Assembly: GCF_022385335.1 (NCBI RefSeq)
Contig: NZ_CP092431.1
Location: 2,480,001 to 2,544,000, forward strand
Length of the DNA: 64,000 nt
Direction: 5' to 3'
Source: Streptomyces deccanensis
Lineage (GTDB): Bacteria > Actinomycetota > Actinomycetes > Streptomycetales > Streptomycetaceae
A program made the translations under genes and the position numbers. Below the pieces are notes generated by a model. The model did not search any database. It was not told the origin of the DNA and saw nothing but the letters and a program-made list of their open reading frames with translations. Positions 1-8,330 of the stretch are shown one piece after another; the first letter of the stretch is position 1; the number at the start of each line of letters is the position of its first letter.

Positions 1-1
1 C

Positions 2-1108
2 ACCCCCGACGGCAAGGTCCGCTCGGACGACGACTTCATCTTCTACAACCAGCCGAGCGGCCCGGGCGTGACGTACCGCTCCGGCGGCGGCACGACCCCC
101 GACTCGATCACGGTGGACACCACGGCCGTCCCCCCGGGCATCGAGAAGATCGTCGTCACGGCCAGCCCCGACGCGGCCGGCCAGACCTTCCAGGGCGTCG
201 AACCGACGGCCACGATCCGTGACGCGGCGAACGGCGCGGTGATCGCCACGTTCACCCCGCCGCAGCTGGGCACGGAGACGGCCCTGGTGATCGTGGAGGT
301 CTATCTGCGCAACGGCGCCTGGAAGGCCCGCGCGGTGGGCCAGGGGTACGCGAACGGCCTCGCCGGCATCGCGACGGACTTCGGCGTCACCGTGGAGGAA
401 CCCGCCCCGGCCCCGGCGCAGCCCGTCGCCCCGGCCATGCAGACCCCGGCCGCCCCGCCCGTCGACCCCCGCGTCGCCGCCGCGCCTCCGCCCCCCGCGG
501 CCCCTCCGGCCCCGCCCGCTCCCGGCGCCGGGAAGATCAACCTGGACAAGGGCCGCGTCAGCCTCCAGAAGAACCAGACGGTCTCCCTGGTCAAGGGCGG
601 CCGCCCGCTGCTCTCCCAGGTCAAGATGGGCCTCGGCTGGGAGCCGGCGTACCGGGGCAAGGACATCGACCTGGACGCGTCGGTCATCGCGTACGGCCCC
701 CAGCGCAACCACATCGACAGCTGCTACTTCGGCAAGCTGTCCATCGTCAACGGCGCGATCAAGCACTCCGGCGACAACCTCACGGGCGAGGGCGGCGGCG
801 ACGACGAGGTGATCGCGGTCGACCTCGGCCGGCTCCCCCAGGACGTCACCGGGCTGGTCTTCACCGTCAACTCCTTCTCCGGCCAGAAGTTCACCGAGGT
901 CGCCAAGGCCTACTGCCGTCTGCTCGACGCCGCGACCGGCGAGGAACTGGTCCGCTTCGACCTCACCAACGCCGAGGCCCAGACCGGCGTGATGATGGCC
1001 AAGCTGATCAAGCAGTTCTCCGGCGAGTGGGAGATGACCGCGATGGGCGACTTCGTGAAGTCCCGCACCGTCAGGGGGATGGTGAAGCCGGCGGCCCAGG
1101 CCCTCTGA
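2..1108 (+). CDS. TerD-family protein with two TerD domains, 5' end cut by window
   Basis: The reading frame is open from base 2, so the start lies upstream of the window; the first in-frame GTG at 68 is internal. The visible 369 residues hold the end of one TerD domain (the text reads DDDFIFYNQPSGPG, then the PPGIEKIVVTASPD strand pair), an Ala/Pro linker of about 60 residues, and a complete second TerD-like domain ending near VRGMVKPAAQAL. TerD domains bind calcium and belong to the tellurite/stress (Ter) system; in Streptomyces multiple paralogues are linked to calcium-dependent stress and development. The acidic Ca-binding segments DIDLDAS and GEGGGDDEVI are present. A terminator-like hairpin follows within 15 bp. 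The TerD assignment is secure; the biological role is not. Confidence 0.88.
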   Translation, partial: TPDGKVRSDDDFIFYNQPSGPGVTYRSGGGTTPDSITVDTTAVPPGIEKIVVTASPDAAGQTFQGVEPTATIRDAANGAVIATFTPPQLGTETALVIVEVYLRNGAWKARAVGQGYANGLAGIATDFGVTVEEPAPAPAQPVAPAMQTPAAPPVDPRVAAAPPPPAAPPAPPAPGAGKINLDKGRVSLQKNQTVSLVKGGRPLLSQVKMGLGWEPAYRGKDIDLDASVIAYGPQRNHIDSCYFGKLSIVNGAIKHSGDNLTGEGGGDDEVIAVDLGRLPQDVTGLVFTVNSFSGQKFTEVAKAYCRLLDAATGEELVRFDLTNAEAQTGVMMAKLIKQFSGEWEMTAMGDFVKSRTVRGMVKPAAQAL

Positions 1109-1119
1109 CACAGACATCG

Positions 1120-1148
1120 CCGGGCGCCCCACTCAGGAGGGCGCCCGG
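1120..1148. terminator. Bidirectional terminator hairpin between terD-like and acdS
   Basis: A perfect 10-bp stem (1120-1129 with 1139-1148) and 9-nt loop lie between two convergent genes, 12 bp after the TerD stop. No U tract, as is usual in Streptomyces. Confidence 0.7.
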
Positions 1149-1182
1149 CTCAAGAACGCGGCCGACTCAAGAACGCGGCCGG
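1149..1182. repeat. Two tandem 17-bp repeats after the terminator
   Basis: The unit ctcaagaacgcggccg plus one variable base occurs twice head to tail (1149-1165, 1166-1182), followed by a truncated third start. No function is evident. Confidence 0.7.
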
Positions 1183-1197
1183 CTCAGAAGGGCGCCG

Positions 1198-2217
1198 TCA
1201 CTGGATCACACCGCTGTACGCGTTCAGTGCCGGCTGTCCGCCGAGGTGGGCGTAGAGGACGGTGGAGTCCGGGGCGATCTCACCGCGTTCGATCAGGTCG
1301 ACCATGCCTGCCATGGACTTGCCCTCGTAGACGGGGTCGGTGACCATGCCCTCGGTGCGTGCCGCGAGCTGCATGGCGACGAGGGTGGCGTCGTCCGGGA
1401 CACCGTAGATCCCGGCGTGGTAGCGCTCGTCCAGCTCGACGTCGTCGACGGTCAACTCCCGCTTGAGACCGATGAGTTGCCCGGTGTTGTGGGCGATCCG
1501 CGCGACCTGTTCACGGGTGGTGGCCGGCTTGGCCGAGGCGTCGATGCCGATCACCCGGCGCGTTCGCCCGCCCGCCTCCTCCAGCGCGGCGAAACCGGCG
1601 ACCATGCCGGCCTGCGTCGAGCCGGTCACCGAGCACACGATCACCGTGTCGAAGAAGACGCCCAACTCCTGCTCCTGTTCGGCGACTTCGTACGCCCAGC
1701 CGGCGAAGCCCAGGCCGCCGAGCGGGTGGTCGGAGGCGCCGGCCGGGATGGCGTACGGCTTGCCGCCGCTCTCCTCGACCTCCCTGAGCGCCAGCTCCCA
1801 GCTCTCCTTGAAGCCGATGCCGAAGCCGGCCCGGACGAGCCGTACGTCGGCGCCGGCCAGCCGGCTGATCAGGATGTTGCCGACCTTGTCGTAGACGGCG
1901 TCCGGCCAGTCGACCCAACTCTCCTGCACCAGCACGCACTTGAGCCCGGCGCGGGCGGCGACGGCGGCGACCTGGCGGGTGTGGTTGGACTGCACACCGC
2001 CGATGGAGACGAGGGTGTCGCAGCCCTGCGCGAGCGCGTCGGCGACCAGGTACTCCAGCTTGCGGGTCTTGTTGCCGCCGTACGCGATACCGGAGTTGCA
2101 GTCCTCCCGCTTGGCCCAGACGGCGGCCCCGCCCAGGTGGGCCGTCAGGCGCTCCAGGGGGTGCACCGGCGAGGGCCCGAAGAGGAGCGGATAGCGCGCG
2201 AACGAAGACAGGGACAC
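1198..2217 (-). CDS. acdS: 1-aminocyclopropane-1-carboxylate (ACC) deaminase
   Basis: PLP-dependent enzyme of the tryptophan synthase beta fold that opens the cyclopropane ring of ACC to 2-oxobutyrate and ammonia, lowering plant ethylene. The 339 residues match the usual 338-341. Lys50 in [11 protein letters not shown] is the PLP lysine. The residues that separate true ACC deaminase from D-cysteine desulfhydrase are the deaminase type: Tyr297-Glu298 in DPVYEGKS and Leu325 in AHLGGQPAL (desulfhydrases carry Ser and Thr). A GntR regulator is encoded 67 bp upstream on the same strand and probably controls it. Cytoplasmic. Start is the ATG whose product begins [14 protein letters not shown], the family start. 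Confidence 0.92.
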   Translation of the reverse strand: MSLSSFARYPLLFGPSPVHPLERLTAHLGGAAVWAKREDCNSGIAYGGNKTRKLEYLVADALAQGCDTLVSIGGVQSNHTRQVAAVAARAGLKCVLVQESWVDWPDAVYDKVGNILISRLAGADVRLVRAGFGIGFKESWELALREVEESGGKPYAIPAGASDHPLGGLGFAGWAYEVAEQEQELGVFFDTVIVCSVTGSTQAGMVAGFAALEEAGGRTRRVIGIDASAKPATTREQVARIAHNTGQLIGLKRELTVDDVELDERYHAGIYGVPDDATLVAMQLAARTEGMVTDPVYEGKSMAGMVDLIERGEIAPDSTVLYAHLGGQPALNAYSGVIQ

Positions 2218-2284
2218 GGGTCCTCCCGGGGTGAAGTGGGGCAGGCGGTACGTGGTGGGGTGGGGTGTGGCCGAGGTACGACGT

Positions 2285-2950
2285 TCAGTGGTCGATGTCC
2301 TCGGCCAGCTCGTCGACGAGTGCCGCGAGGCCCCGCCAGATCTCCGCCGTCACGCGGACCGCCTCGTCCGTGTCGCCGCCCGCGCAGGCCTCGATCAGCT
2401 GGTCGTGCAGGCCGGCCGAGCGGCAGTTGCCGCCCTCGCCGAAGCGCCGGCGCTCCAGGCGGCGGATGAGCGGGGTGTAGCGGGCGATGGTGGCGGCGGC
2501 CGCGCGGTTGCCACTGACCCGGACGAGGACGTCGTGGAGTTCGTCGTCGGCGACGAGGGCGGCGTCCACGTCGCCGGTGCGGACGGCCGCCGCGAACCGC
2601 TTGTTGGCCGAGCGCATCGTCTCGACGTCCGCCGCGAACAACCGGGGCACCGCGATCCGGGTGGCCAGCTCGTGCATGGCCCCGACCACGGCCGCCGCGT
2701 CCCGCACATCGGCGGCCACGACGGCCGTGACCCGCGTGTAGCTCTGCGGCTTGGTCTCCAGCAGCCCCTCGTCGACCAGCCGGGAGAACGCCTCCCGCAC
2801 CGGCGCCCGGGACAGCCCCAGCAACTCCGCGAGCTCGGCGTCGCGCACCACCGCACCGGGCTCGATCTCCCCGGCCACGATGGCGTCCCGGATGGCTTGG
2901 TAGGCACGGTCCCTGAGAAGGGTGCGCCCGACCGGTCGTATGGCCTCCAC
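2285..2950 (-). CDS. GntR/FadR-type transcriptional regulator
   Basis: 221 residues: an N-terminal winged helix-turn-helix (about residues 10-75, with [21 protein letters not shown] the recognition segment) followed by an all-helical FCD ligand domain (about 85-215). FCD regulators sense small carboxylates and usually repress the adjacent catabolic gene. It lies directly upstream of the ACC deaminase gene on the same strand, so it is the likely ACC- or 2-oxobutyrate-responsive regulator; the ligand is inferred. The start used is GTG at 2950, close behind promoter-like elements and without a clear Shine-Dalgarno, so the transcript may have a very short leader. Confidence 0.85.
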   Translation of the reverse strand: MEAIRPVGRTLLRDRAYQAIRDAIVAGEIEPGAVVRDAELAELLGLSRAPVREAFSRLVDEGLLETKPQSYTRVTAVVAADVRDAAAVVGAMHELATRIAVPRLFAADVETMRSANKRFAAAVRTGDVDAALVADDELHDVLVRVSGNRAAAATIARYTPLIRRLERRRFGEGGNCRSAGLHDQLIEACAGGDTDEAVRVTAEIWRGLAALVDELAEDIDH

Positions 2951-2958
2951 GGACTGAA

Positions 2959-2988
2959 ATGTTAGATGTCAGTGTGAAGTTCAGACAA
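2959..2988 (-). promoter_or_regulatory. Candidate promoter of the GntR-acdS unit
   Basis: Read on the minus strand, TTGTCT (2983-2988) and TAACAT (2959-2964) are separated by 18 bp, ending 8 bp before the GTG start. The fit to the major sigma consensus is partial. Confidence 0.4.
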
Positions 2989-3184
2989 GGGGGCAGAAGC
3001 GTTGCACTCCCCAGCCATGGGACAGCCGCTTGCTTCATCCTCCTGCCGCCAGCGGCTACAGGATGCAGCCGCAAGAAGCTGTGGAGGACGCTCCAGAGGC
3101 GGATTCCAGCAGTAGGTATCCCGTTGGAGCTACACGAAGAATGTCGCTCTCTGGCTGGCACGCGGCCGTTCCGCGTACCAGCCG

Positions 3185-4396
3185 TTACCTGGCGCCTAGC
3201 ACAAGGCCGTTGACCACGAACAAGCCAGAGGGAGATGCCAGTACACCATAAACGCTTTTGACACCAATCGACTCAACGGTCTTCACTCTGTCCAAGGCCA
3301 CAGCTTCGTCATAGCCATGCATATCGCTGCACGCCGGAGCTACGTGGCCGACCAGCTGAGCCAGTCGCTGCAACTTGCGAGCTTTGCATCCGATACGAAG
3401 CTCCAAAAGACCGGCAAGACGGACCAGCGCTGTCGCCCGCGAGACTTCGACGATGCAGATTGGGCGACGACTCTCAATCCGATAGCCATTGATGGAATGA
3501 TTCGCGCTGCGTCGCCGTTCGACGACAGTGAACCGACTGGCAACGCCGAGGCGCAACAAGGCATTGAAAACCTGAGTCGCCAACTCTGGCGATACTGTGG
3601 CGTACTCGACGGAACCATGCGCCGTACCTCGCGGATTGATCCTCTCTCGCACACAGCCATCGGTGTCGATGAGCCCCGATAGACATCCGAGCCAGAAATC
3701 ACGGCTAAACGCATCAGAGGGCAAAGACTTCCGGTCGCACCGCTGGCCCCACACGCCGTAGCGACGAAGGCATTCAGTCATGGGGTTCCGATACCCTGAC
3801 CTGAACGGGAATCGCATGCGCACGATCGAACCATTCGAGGTTTCACGCACACCGCATCCATGCTCAGAGGCAAAGTCCCGCATGAACGCTGCGGCTCCGT
3901 CACACGGGTCACCGTGGAACTCAGGAGTACACGAAGTCATTCCACCATCGCCGAGCATCGCTCCAACGAAGTATCCTTCGCGAGCATCTCCCTCGTTTCC
4001 GAAGTAAGCAGCAGTCAACGGAAGCGGTACCCGGTCTCCAGTAGCCAGAGCGTCAGTCCGCTTCCATTCCCATGCCTGACGCCCCTTTCGCCGCTGTGTC
4101 ACCCACGGCTGATCACCGCTCACTTCGATGATGCGTCCAGATACGAATCTGATGCTGTATGCCTCGCGCAGAACGCTACCGGACCAAGTACTCGGCACGA
4201 CACTGATAAGTTCGCCGACCGAATGGTCACGTGACCCTTGATTGGCTCCGTACCGAACTGGCCTGGTATCCCACTCCTTGTTGTACGACAACACAGGAAG
4301 ACGTTTCGCGACCACTTCCTCGATCGGTCTTGCCGAGCCATCCGGAAGCCACACGCGAGAACCTTCGGCAATGCCGCCCCGAAGTTCCTTATCCAT
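3185..4396 (-). CDS. Free-standing intein-like (Hint) protein with LAGLIDADG endonuclease
   Basis: 403 residues with the full layout of a large intein but no exteins. An N-terminal Hint region (about 8-130) begins GIAEGSRVWLPDGSARPIEE, where inteins have C-x-AEGTxV. Two LAGLIDADG motifs follow: FVGAMLGDGG (about 143-152) and CLSGLIDTDG (238-247), both with their acidic residues (Asp150, Asp246). The C-terminal Hint strand pair reads SVYGVLASPSGLFVVNGLVL. Every splicing residue looks lost: Cys1 is Gly, the block-B T-x-x-H is S-G-D-Q, and the C-terminal His-Asn plus nucleophile is replaced by Gly-Ala-Arg-stop. It has its own ATG and a good Shine-Dalgarno (ggagagg). It is therefore probably a homing endonuclease derived from an intein. 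Base composition looks less G/C-rich than its neighbours, suggesting transfer. Confidence 0.8.
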   Translation of the reverse strand: MDKELRGGIAEGSRVWLPDGSARPIEEVVAKRLPVLSYNKEWDTRPVRYGANQGSRDHSVGELISVVPSTWSGSVLREAYSIRFVSGRIIEVSGDQPWVTQRRKGRQAWEWKRTDALATGDRVPLPLTAAYFGNEGDAREGYFVGAMLGDGGMTSCTPEFHGDPCDGAAAFMRDFASEHGCGVRETSNGSIVRMRFPFRSGYRNPMTECLRRYGVWGQRCDRKSLPSDAFSRDFWLGCLSGLIDTDGCVRERINPRGTAHGSVEYATVSPELATQVFNALLRLGVASRFTVVERRRSANHSINGYRIESRRPICIVEVSRATALVRLAGLLELRIGCKARKLQRLAQLVGHVAPACSDMHGYDEAVALDRVKTVESIGVKSVYGVLASPSGLFVVNGLVLGAR

Positions 4397-4402
4397 GATC
4401 CT

Positions 4403-4455
4403 CTCCGTCTCGAACGGCCATCAGTACGATGCCCAAACGCTAGGTCGAGACGGAG
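4403..4455. repeat. Perfect 11-bp inverted repeat at the start of the intein-like gene
   Basis: ctccgtctcga (4403-4413) and tcgagacggag (4445-4455) are exact reverse complements 31 bp apart. The left arm includes the Shine-Dalgarno of the intein-like gene on the minus strand, and the pair sits just downstream of phoX. It could be a phoX terminator, an operator, or hide the ribosome site in RNA. Confidence 0.6.
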
Positions 4456-4506
4456 GGGTGCTCAGGGTCTTCGATCAGAGCCACTCGATCGGGGGACCCG
4501 ACGCCA

Positions 4507-5982
4507 CTACCGCTTCTGCCGCTTCCAGGGACCGGTGATCGCGAGCAGGATTCCCGGGGCCTGGATGTTGGCGTAGAGGGTCTTTCCGTCGGGCGAGAAG
4601 GTGACGCCGGCGAACTCGCTGTATTCCGGCTCCTCCTCGGTGCCGATGTTCAGGTCGTTGCGCGCGATCGGGTACGTACGGCCACTGTCGGTGGCGCCGA
4701 ACAGGTGCGAGACGCCCTCACCGTCCTCGGCGAGGACGATGCCGCCGTACGGGGAGACGGTGATGTTGTCCGGGCCGTCGAGGGCGCCGTCGGCGGACGG
4801 GTCCGGGTTGACGCCGAGGAGGACCTTCAGGGTGAGGGTGCGGCGCTTGGGGTCGTAGAACCAGACCTGGCCGTCGTGCGCGGCACCGGGGCTCTCGGCC
4901 CGGGCGTACGAGGAGACGAGGTACGCGCCGCCGTCGCCCCACCACATGCCCTCCAGCTTGCGGGCGCGGGTGATCTCGGTGTCGGTGAACTGCTTGCGCA
5001 CGGCGACGGTCCTGGCGTCGCGGTCGGGGACGTCGATCCAGTCGACGCCGTACACCGTGCCGATCCGCGTGGCGCGGGACAGGTCGTCGACGAACCGGCC
5101 GCCGGAGTCGTAGCAGCGGGGGGCCTGGAGGACGCCCGCGTCGTCGGCGAGGGTACGGAACTTCCCGGGGCCGTAGGTGAATCCCTTGGGCGGGGTCCAG
5201 CGGAAGAAGAGGCCGTTGGGGGCCGCCGCGTCCTCGGTGAGGTAGGCGTGGCCGCGCTTGGGGTCGATGACGACGGCCTCGTGGTCGTAGCGGCCGAAGA
5301 ACTTCAGCGGCTTCGGGGCGCGGTTGGCGCGGCGGTCGCAGGGGTCGACCTCGAAGACGTAGCCGTGGTCCTTGGTCATGCCGTTGACGCCGGCCCGGTC
5401 GGAGTTCTCCTCGCAGGTGAGCCAGGTGTTCCAGGGGGTGCTGCCGCCCGCGCAGTTGGTGGAGGTGCCCGCGATGCCGACCCACTCGGCGACGCGTCCG
5501 TCCGGCCGGACCTCGACCACGGTGCAGCCGCCGGCGGCCGCCGGGTCGTAGACGAGGCCCTCGGTGAGCGGCACCGGGAACTCCCAGTTGGCCCGGGGGC
5601 CCTTCAGTTCGTGGTTGTTGACGAGGAGGGTGGTGCCGCGGGGGCCGGGGAAGGCGGCGGTGCCGTCGTGCTTGCCCGGAGTGAACTCGCCCGACTCCAG
5701 CTTGGTCTTCCCGCTGCGGGTGAGGATCCGGTAGGTGAAGCCGGCGGGCAGGGCGAGGATGCCGTCGGGGTCCGGCACGAGGGGGCCGTAGCCGACGCCG
5801 CGGTGGCGGTCCGCGCCGCGCTCGGTGCCGTCCGCCTCGGAGTCCGGCGCGGTGTCCGTGTCCGTGTCCGTCGACGCGAGGGCGTTCGGCGCGGTGGCGA
5901 GGGCGGCCACGCTGCCGGCCAGGGCGACACCGGTTGTGGTGGCCGCGGATCGTCTGGCGAAGTCCCTACGGGTGAGCGACAT
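4507..5982 (-). CDS. phoX: PhoX-family (DUF839) secreted alkaline phosphatase
   Basis: 491 residues beginning with a twin-arginine signal peptide (TRRDFARRSAATTTGVALAG, Ala-rich h-region, cleavage near ALA-ST). The mature part is the PhoX/DUF839 propeller: LPAGFTYRILTRSG near its start, TLLVNNHELKGP, GGSTPWNTWLTCEEN, YDHEAVVIDPKRGHAYLTED, and SPYGGIVLAEDG, all diagnostic of these Ca/Fe-dependent phosphatases that release phosphate from organophosphates outside the cell. The start at 5982 is chosen over the upstream in-frame 6042 because of the AGGAGACAGC ribosome site and the Tat signal directly after it. A PHO box lies 75-100 bp upstream, so induction by PhoP under phosphate limitation is expected. 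Confidence 0.9.
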   Translation of the reverse strand: MSLTRRDFARRSAATTTGVALAGSVAALATAPNALASTDTDTDTAPDSEADGTERGADRHRGVGYGPLVPDPDGILALPAGFTYRILTRSGKTKLESGEFTPGKHDGTAAFPGPRGTTLLVNNHELKGPRANWEFPVPLTEGLVYDPAAAGGCTVVEVRPDGRVAEWVGIAGTSTNCAGGSTPWNTWLTCEENSDRAGVNGMTKDHGYVFEVDPCDRRANRAPKPLKFFGRYDHEAVVIDPKRGHAYLTEDAAAPNGLFFRWTPPKGFTYGPGKFRTLADDAGVLQAPRCYDSGGRFVDDLSRATRIGTVYGVDWIDVPDRDARTVAVRKQFTDTEITRARKLEGMWWGDGGAYLVSSYARAESPGAAHDGQVWFYDPKRRTLTLKVLLGVNPDPSADGALDGPDNITVSPYGGIVLAEDGEGVSHLFGATDSGRTYPIARNDLNIGTEEEPEYSEFAGVTFSPDGKTLYANIQAPGILLAITGPWKRQKR

Positions 5983-6056
5983 GCTGTCTCCTGCGTGGCG
6001 TGGGCTGACCGTGGGGGGCGGACCCTGACTGTCGCGCCACACGATCGCGCTCCCGC

Positions 6057-6084
6057 CTGAACATGGGCTGAACGCGCCGTGACT
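6057..6084 (-). promoter_or_regulatory. PHO box (PhoP-binding direct repeats) upstream of phoX
   Basis: On the minus strand GTTCAG occurs at 6068-6073 and 6057-6062, exactly 11 bp apart, with a weaker AGTCAC unit another 11 bp upstream (6079-6084). This is the layout of Streptomyces PhoP direct-repeat units (G-G/T-TCA-rich, 11 bp each). It lies upstream of a phosphatase gene, which supports the call. Confidence 0.72.
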
Positions 6085-6182
6085 CGGGGGTGCCTGTGGG
6101 GGGACGGGTGCGGCGGGGGGTGCGGGTGCGTGGGGGGCCCAGTGACTCGGGGGTGCGCGTGCATTGGCGGCCGCGGGCCGGT

Positions 6183-6320
6183 GGGGCTTCTCGCGCAGTT
6201 CCCCGCGCCCCTGAAAAGCAGGGGCTGCGCCCCGTGCTTTTCAGGCCCGCGGGGCCGTGGTCTTTCAGGCCCGCAGGGGCCTGTTCTTTTAGGGGCGCGG
6301 GGAACTGCGCGAGAAGCCCC
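6183..6320. repeat. Perfect 30-bp inverted repeat (GCGCGGGGAACTGCGCGA family)
   Basis: 6183-6212 and 6291-6320 are exact reverse complements over 30 bp, separated by 78 bp that contain further partial copies of the cag-gggc hairpin. Shorter copies recur at 37068 and 45341. It lies in the 398-bp gap between phoX (promoter side) and the 3' end of the next gene; the rest of the gap shows only short G-rich repeats (gactcgggggtg twice). It may act as a terminator for the gene ending at 6381. Confidence 0.8.
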
Positions 6321-6380
6321 ACGCACCCGCACCCGCCCACGCACCCCAATCCCCCGTGCTACTAGGCGCACCCCGAGCCA

Positions 6381-7877
6381 TCAAGCCCCCGGCCCCATCT
6401 GCGACCGAGCCTTGAACGCCGCCTTGCGGGCCTCCTTCGCCACCTTCTTGTCGGGGTGGATCCTCCCCATCGCCTCCAGCACATCCGGCGTGGCAGGGTG
6501 ATCCACCCGCCACGCCGCAGCGAAGAACGACCCGTGCTGCGCCGCCAACCCCTCCACCAGCGCCCGCAACTCCGCAGAGTTCCCCTCCGCCGCGAGCTGC
6601 GCGGCAACCGTGTCGATGGTGAGCCAGAAGACCATCGCCTCCGACGGCGCGGGCACATCCCCGGCACCACGCTCGGTCAGCCACACCCGGGCGAGCCCAC
6701 CCAGCTCGGGGTCGTCCAGGACGTCCCGGAGGGCCGGCTCCGCCACCGCCCCCACCAGGGACAGCGCCTGCTGACAGCGCAGCCGCCGCAGCGGCGCCCC
6801 CGGGTCGGACCCACGCGCCGCGGCCAGCAGCTCCCGCGCCGCGTCGAGCGACTCACGACGGGCGAGCCACTGCTCGGTCTCGGCCTGGGCCGCCCCCGGC
6901 GGGAACCCGGCGGTGCCGTCGAGGAGTACGTCCGCACCCTTGTCGACGAGGTCCCCCACGGCGGGCGCGACCACGCCGGCCTCCTGGAGCCGCGCCCGCA
7001 CCCCGTACAGCCCCAGCGGGGTGAGCCGGACCATGCCGTACCGGGTGACATCGGTGTCGTCGACGGCAGGCGCCCCCGACCCCTCGGCGGCGGCCGCGGC
7101 CTCCTCCGCGTCCGTCATCAGCGCCTCGTCCACCGGCTGGTACTCCACCAGCCCGATCGGCTCCAGCACCCGGAACTGGTCGTCGAGCCGCATCATCGCG
7201 TCCGAGACCTGTTCCAGGACGTCGTTGGTGGGCTCTCCCATGTCGTCGGGGACGATCATCGACGCGGCGAGGGCGGGCAGCGGCACCGGCCCGTCGGGGC
7301 CGTCCTCGTTGACGGTGAGGAGGTACAGGTTGCCGAGCACCCCGTCGAGGAACGCGGCCTCCGCCTCGGGGTCCCAATCCAGCTCGGAGAAGTCGATCTC
7401 GCCGCCGGCGTCCATGGCCTCGACGAGGCCGTCGAGGTCGGGCACGCTCGCGTCGGCGAGGGTGGTCTCCAGGGCGGTCAGCCAGATGCCGAGCACGTCC
7501 TGCGGTCCGCCCGAGGTGAGGAGCGCGAGGTCCTCCCCCACGGCGACCGTCCCGGCCTCCTCGTCCACGATCTCGACGAGCCCGGTGTCCACGGCCACGC
7601 GCCACGCCTCACTGGCGAGGGCCGCCACGTCGTCGCCACCGACACCGTCGCCCCCGTCAGCCCCGTCGACACCCTCGGCGCCGGTGAGCCCGAGCGCCTC
7701 GGCGGCCGCGGGCAGTTGCTCCTCGACGAGTTCGCCCCCGGCGCCCACCCGCGTGTCCGGGCCGGCCCAGCGGGCGAGCCGCGCGGCGCGCGAGAGCAGC
7801 GGCGTGGCGAGAGCCTCCCGCGCCAGCTCCGCTTCGGGGAGGAGCCGCACCGGCGGCAGTGGCGAGCTGTCTGACAT
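6381..7877 (-). CDS. Conserved hypothetical protein, acidic, 498 residues
   Basis: I do not recognise a named family. The protein is acidic and Ala-rich. The middle (about 250-330) contains RYGMVRLTPLGLYGVRARLQEAG, which resembles a winged-helix wing followed by a helix. The last third (about 350-480) is a run of short paired helices (ESLDAARELLAAARG, APLRRLRCQQALSLVG, EPALRDVLDDPELGGLARVWL) that looks HEAT-like, ending with a basic tail KKVAKEARKAAFKARSQMG. No signal peptide or membrane helix. The start at 7877 is preceded by GAGGAGAT on the minus strand. Single gene between an inverted repeat and an intergenic region. Confidence 0.7.
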   Translation of the reverse strand: MSDSSPLPPVRLLPEAELAREALATPLLSRAARLARWAGPDTRVGAGGELVEEQLPAAAEALGLTGAEGVDGADGGDGVGGDDVAALASEAWRVAVDTGLVEIVDEEAGTVAVGEDLALLTSGGPQDVLGIWLTALETTLADASVPDLDGLVEAMDAGGEIDFSELDWDPEAEAAFLDGVLGNLYLLTVNEDGPDGPVPLPALAASMIVPDDMGEPTNDVLEQVSDAMMRLDDQFRVLEPIGLVEYQPVDEALMTDAEEAAAAAEGSGAPAVDDTDVTRYGMVRLTPLGLYGVRARLQEAGVVAPAVGDLVDKGADVLLDGTAGFPPGAAQAETEQWLARRESLDAARELLAAARGSDPGAPLRRLRCQQALSLVGAVAEPALRDVLDDPELGGLARVWLTERGAGDVPAPSEAMVFWLTIDTVAAQLAAEGNSAELRALVEGLAAQHGSFFAAAWRVDHPATPDVLEAMGRIHPDKKVAKEARKAAFKARSQMGPGA

Positions 7878-8330
7878 CGGCGGGGATCTCCTCGGGACAT
7901 CGGAACGTCGGAACGTCGGTACGTCGGTACAGATTCGGAACAGCAGAACATCGGCACAGATGGCGACGTACGACGGCGAGCGGTTCGGGGCCGCCGAGGG
8001 ACGTCGCCCATGAGCGATACGCGTACGTGTACGCAGCCGCTCAGCCTAGACGGATTTGGACCCATGCCGCCCGGTTCATGTACCTGCCAGGAGTCGGGTG
8101 TGGCTGAAACCTTGACAACTGGCCTGAGCAGGCAGGAGATTGACGCGCGTAGAAACTCACGGGTAGCTCTGGGCGGATTCCAGGGCCGCCCACGGAGGCG
8201 ACCGTCCGGGCCCACCGGACCCCGTCGGTGCCCGTCGGAGTTCTACGCGCGTCGCACCGCCCCACCGGTCGCAGGCCACCCCCCGTCCACTCTCGTCCCG
8301 GCGCTCACGTACGTCCCCGGAGGGATCCCC
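7878..8330. other. Divergent intergenic region with 8-bp tandem repeats
   Basis: This 453-bp gap separates the hypothetical gene (minus) from the nuclease gene (plus). It holds near-perfect 8-bp tandem repeats cggaacgt, cggaacgt, cggtacgt, cggtacag at 7901-7932 and one more at 7936-7943. A TTGACA lies at 8114-8119 but no convincing -10 follows. The open frames through it are shadows of the neighbouring genes. Confidence 0.5.

Noticed and set aside
68..1108. TerD gene starting at base 68
   Set aside because: The same frame is open to base 2 and codes conserved TerD sequence, so the gene is cut by the window edge.
3317..4234. Plus-strand frames inside the intein-like gene
   Set aside because: They lack ribosome sites and motifs, while the minus-strand frame encodes the recognisable Hint-LAGLIDADG protein.
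4705..6060. 451-residue plus-strand frame opposite phoX
   Set aside because: Antisense shadow; phoX has a Tat signal, ribosome site and full family motifs.
7901..7943. Possible CRISPR-like array
   Set aside because: Units are 8 bp without spacers; no cas genes.
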